Assembly (NCBI RefSeq): GCF_016056305.1
Contig: NZ_JAECZC010000055.1
Coordinates: 186,371 to 250,370, forward strand
Direction: 5' to 3'
Source of the DNA: Amazonocrinis nigriterrae CENA67
Lineage (GTDB): Bacteria > Cyanobacteriota > Cyanobacteriia > Cyanobacteriales > Nostocaceae
DNA length: 64,000 nucleotides
Translations under genes and position numbers: made by a program
Part shown: positions 63,940 through 64,000 of the stretch, in pieces
How positions within the stretch are numbered: position 1 is the first letter of the stretch
How the letters are laid out: each line of letters opens with the position of its first letter
The notes under the pieces: generated by a model
What the model saw: the letters and a program-made list of their open reading frames with translations, nothing else
What the model was told of the DNA's origin: nothing
The model's database searches: none

Positions 63940-64000
63940 GTCCTTTGTCAGTGGTCAGTAGTCAGTGGTCAGTGGTCAGTAGCAACTAACAAATGACAAC
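63940..64000. repeat. STRR repeats at window end
   Basis: Heptamers gtcagtg/gtcagta repeated up to the window edge, upstream of the second adaptor gene. Confidence 0.7.

Overview
The window comes from a filamentous, probably heterocyst-forming cyanobacterium of the Nostoc/Anabaena type (inference). The signs are very frequent HIP1 octamers (GCGATCGC), heptamer-style short tandem repeats (STRRs) between genes, a cyanobacterial ndhA-ndhI-ndhG-ndhE cluster, a PEP-CTERM protein, a TPR-CHAT protein and a C39-peptidase exporter with a HetC-like layout.

Layout. 1-4.2 kb: NDH-1 genes followed directly by an NAD kinase. 4.4-10.3 kb: a lipid-type acyltransferase, RidA, a GT39-like membrane glycosyltransferase, a frameshifted Rpn-family nuclease, aroC and a DUF29 gene whose stop codon was hit by an IS982-family element (10330-11347, TSD tgagta). 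11.4-14.4 kb: a large TPR-CHAT protein. 14.87-22.08 kb: an integrative element of about 7.15 kb sitting in a tRNA-Thr(GGT) gene. It is bounded by an exact 51-bp duplication of the tRNA 3' part and carries a tyrosine integrase, several small ribbon-helix-helix proteins, a DCL/HNH-like protein and a basic HNH-like putative nuclease followed by two very acidic small proteins. tRNA-Tyr follows. 22.3-45 kb: ordinary chromosome (ABC exporter, PhoH, rpsU, ffh-rpsP-khpA, flavin monooxygenase, PEP-CTERM protein, DsbA-like isomerase, aminopeptidase P, PhzF, a fused methyltransferase-restriction enzyme, TetR, an M16 peptidase pair).

45.7-64 kb is the most interesting part: a RiPP/bacteriocin-type locus. 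It has seven tandem paralogous double-glycine-leader peptide genes plus one decayed copy, and two further leader peptides of a different type at the edges. Next come a phosphotransferase-fold kinase and a HopA1-family protein, the pair that dehydrates Ser/Thr in class V lanthipeptides. A PpiC-type foldase, a HlyD adaptor, a C39-peptidase ABC exporter, an HTH regulator and a second HlyD adaptor complete it. None of the candidate cores contains cysteine, so a normal lanthionine product is not possible. The inferred product is a family of leader-cleaved, exported peptides that are dehydrated or phosphorylated but not thioether-bridged.

Several start sites were moved inward because the upstream codons lie in repeat sequence or lack a Shine-Dalgarno sequence (SD). 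Family assignments rest on reading motifs, not on database searches.
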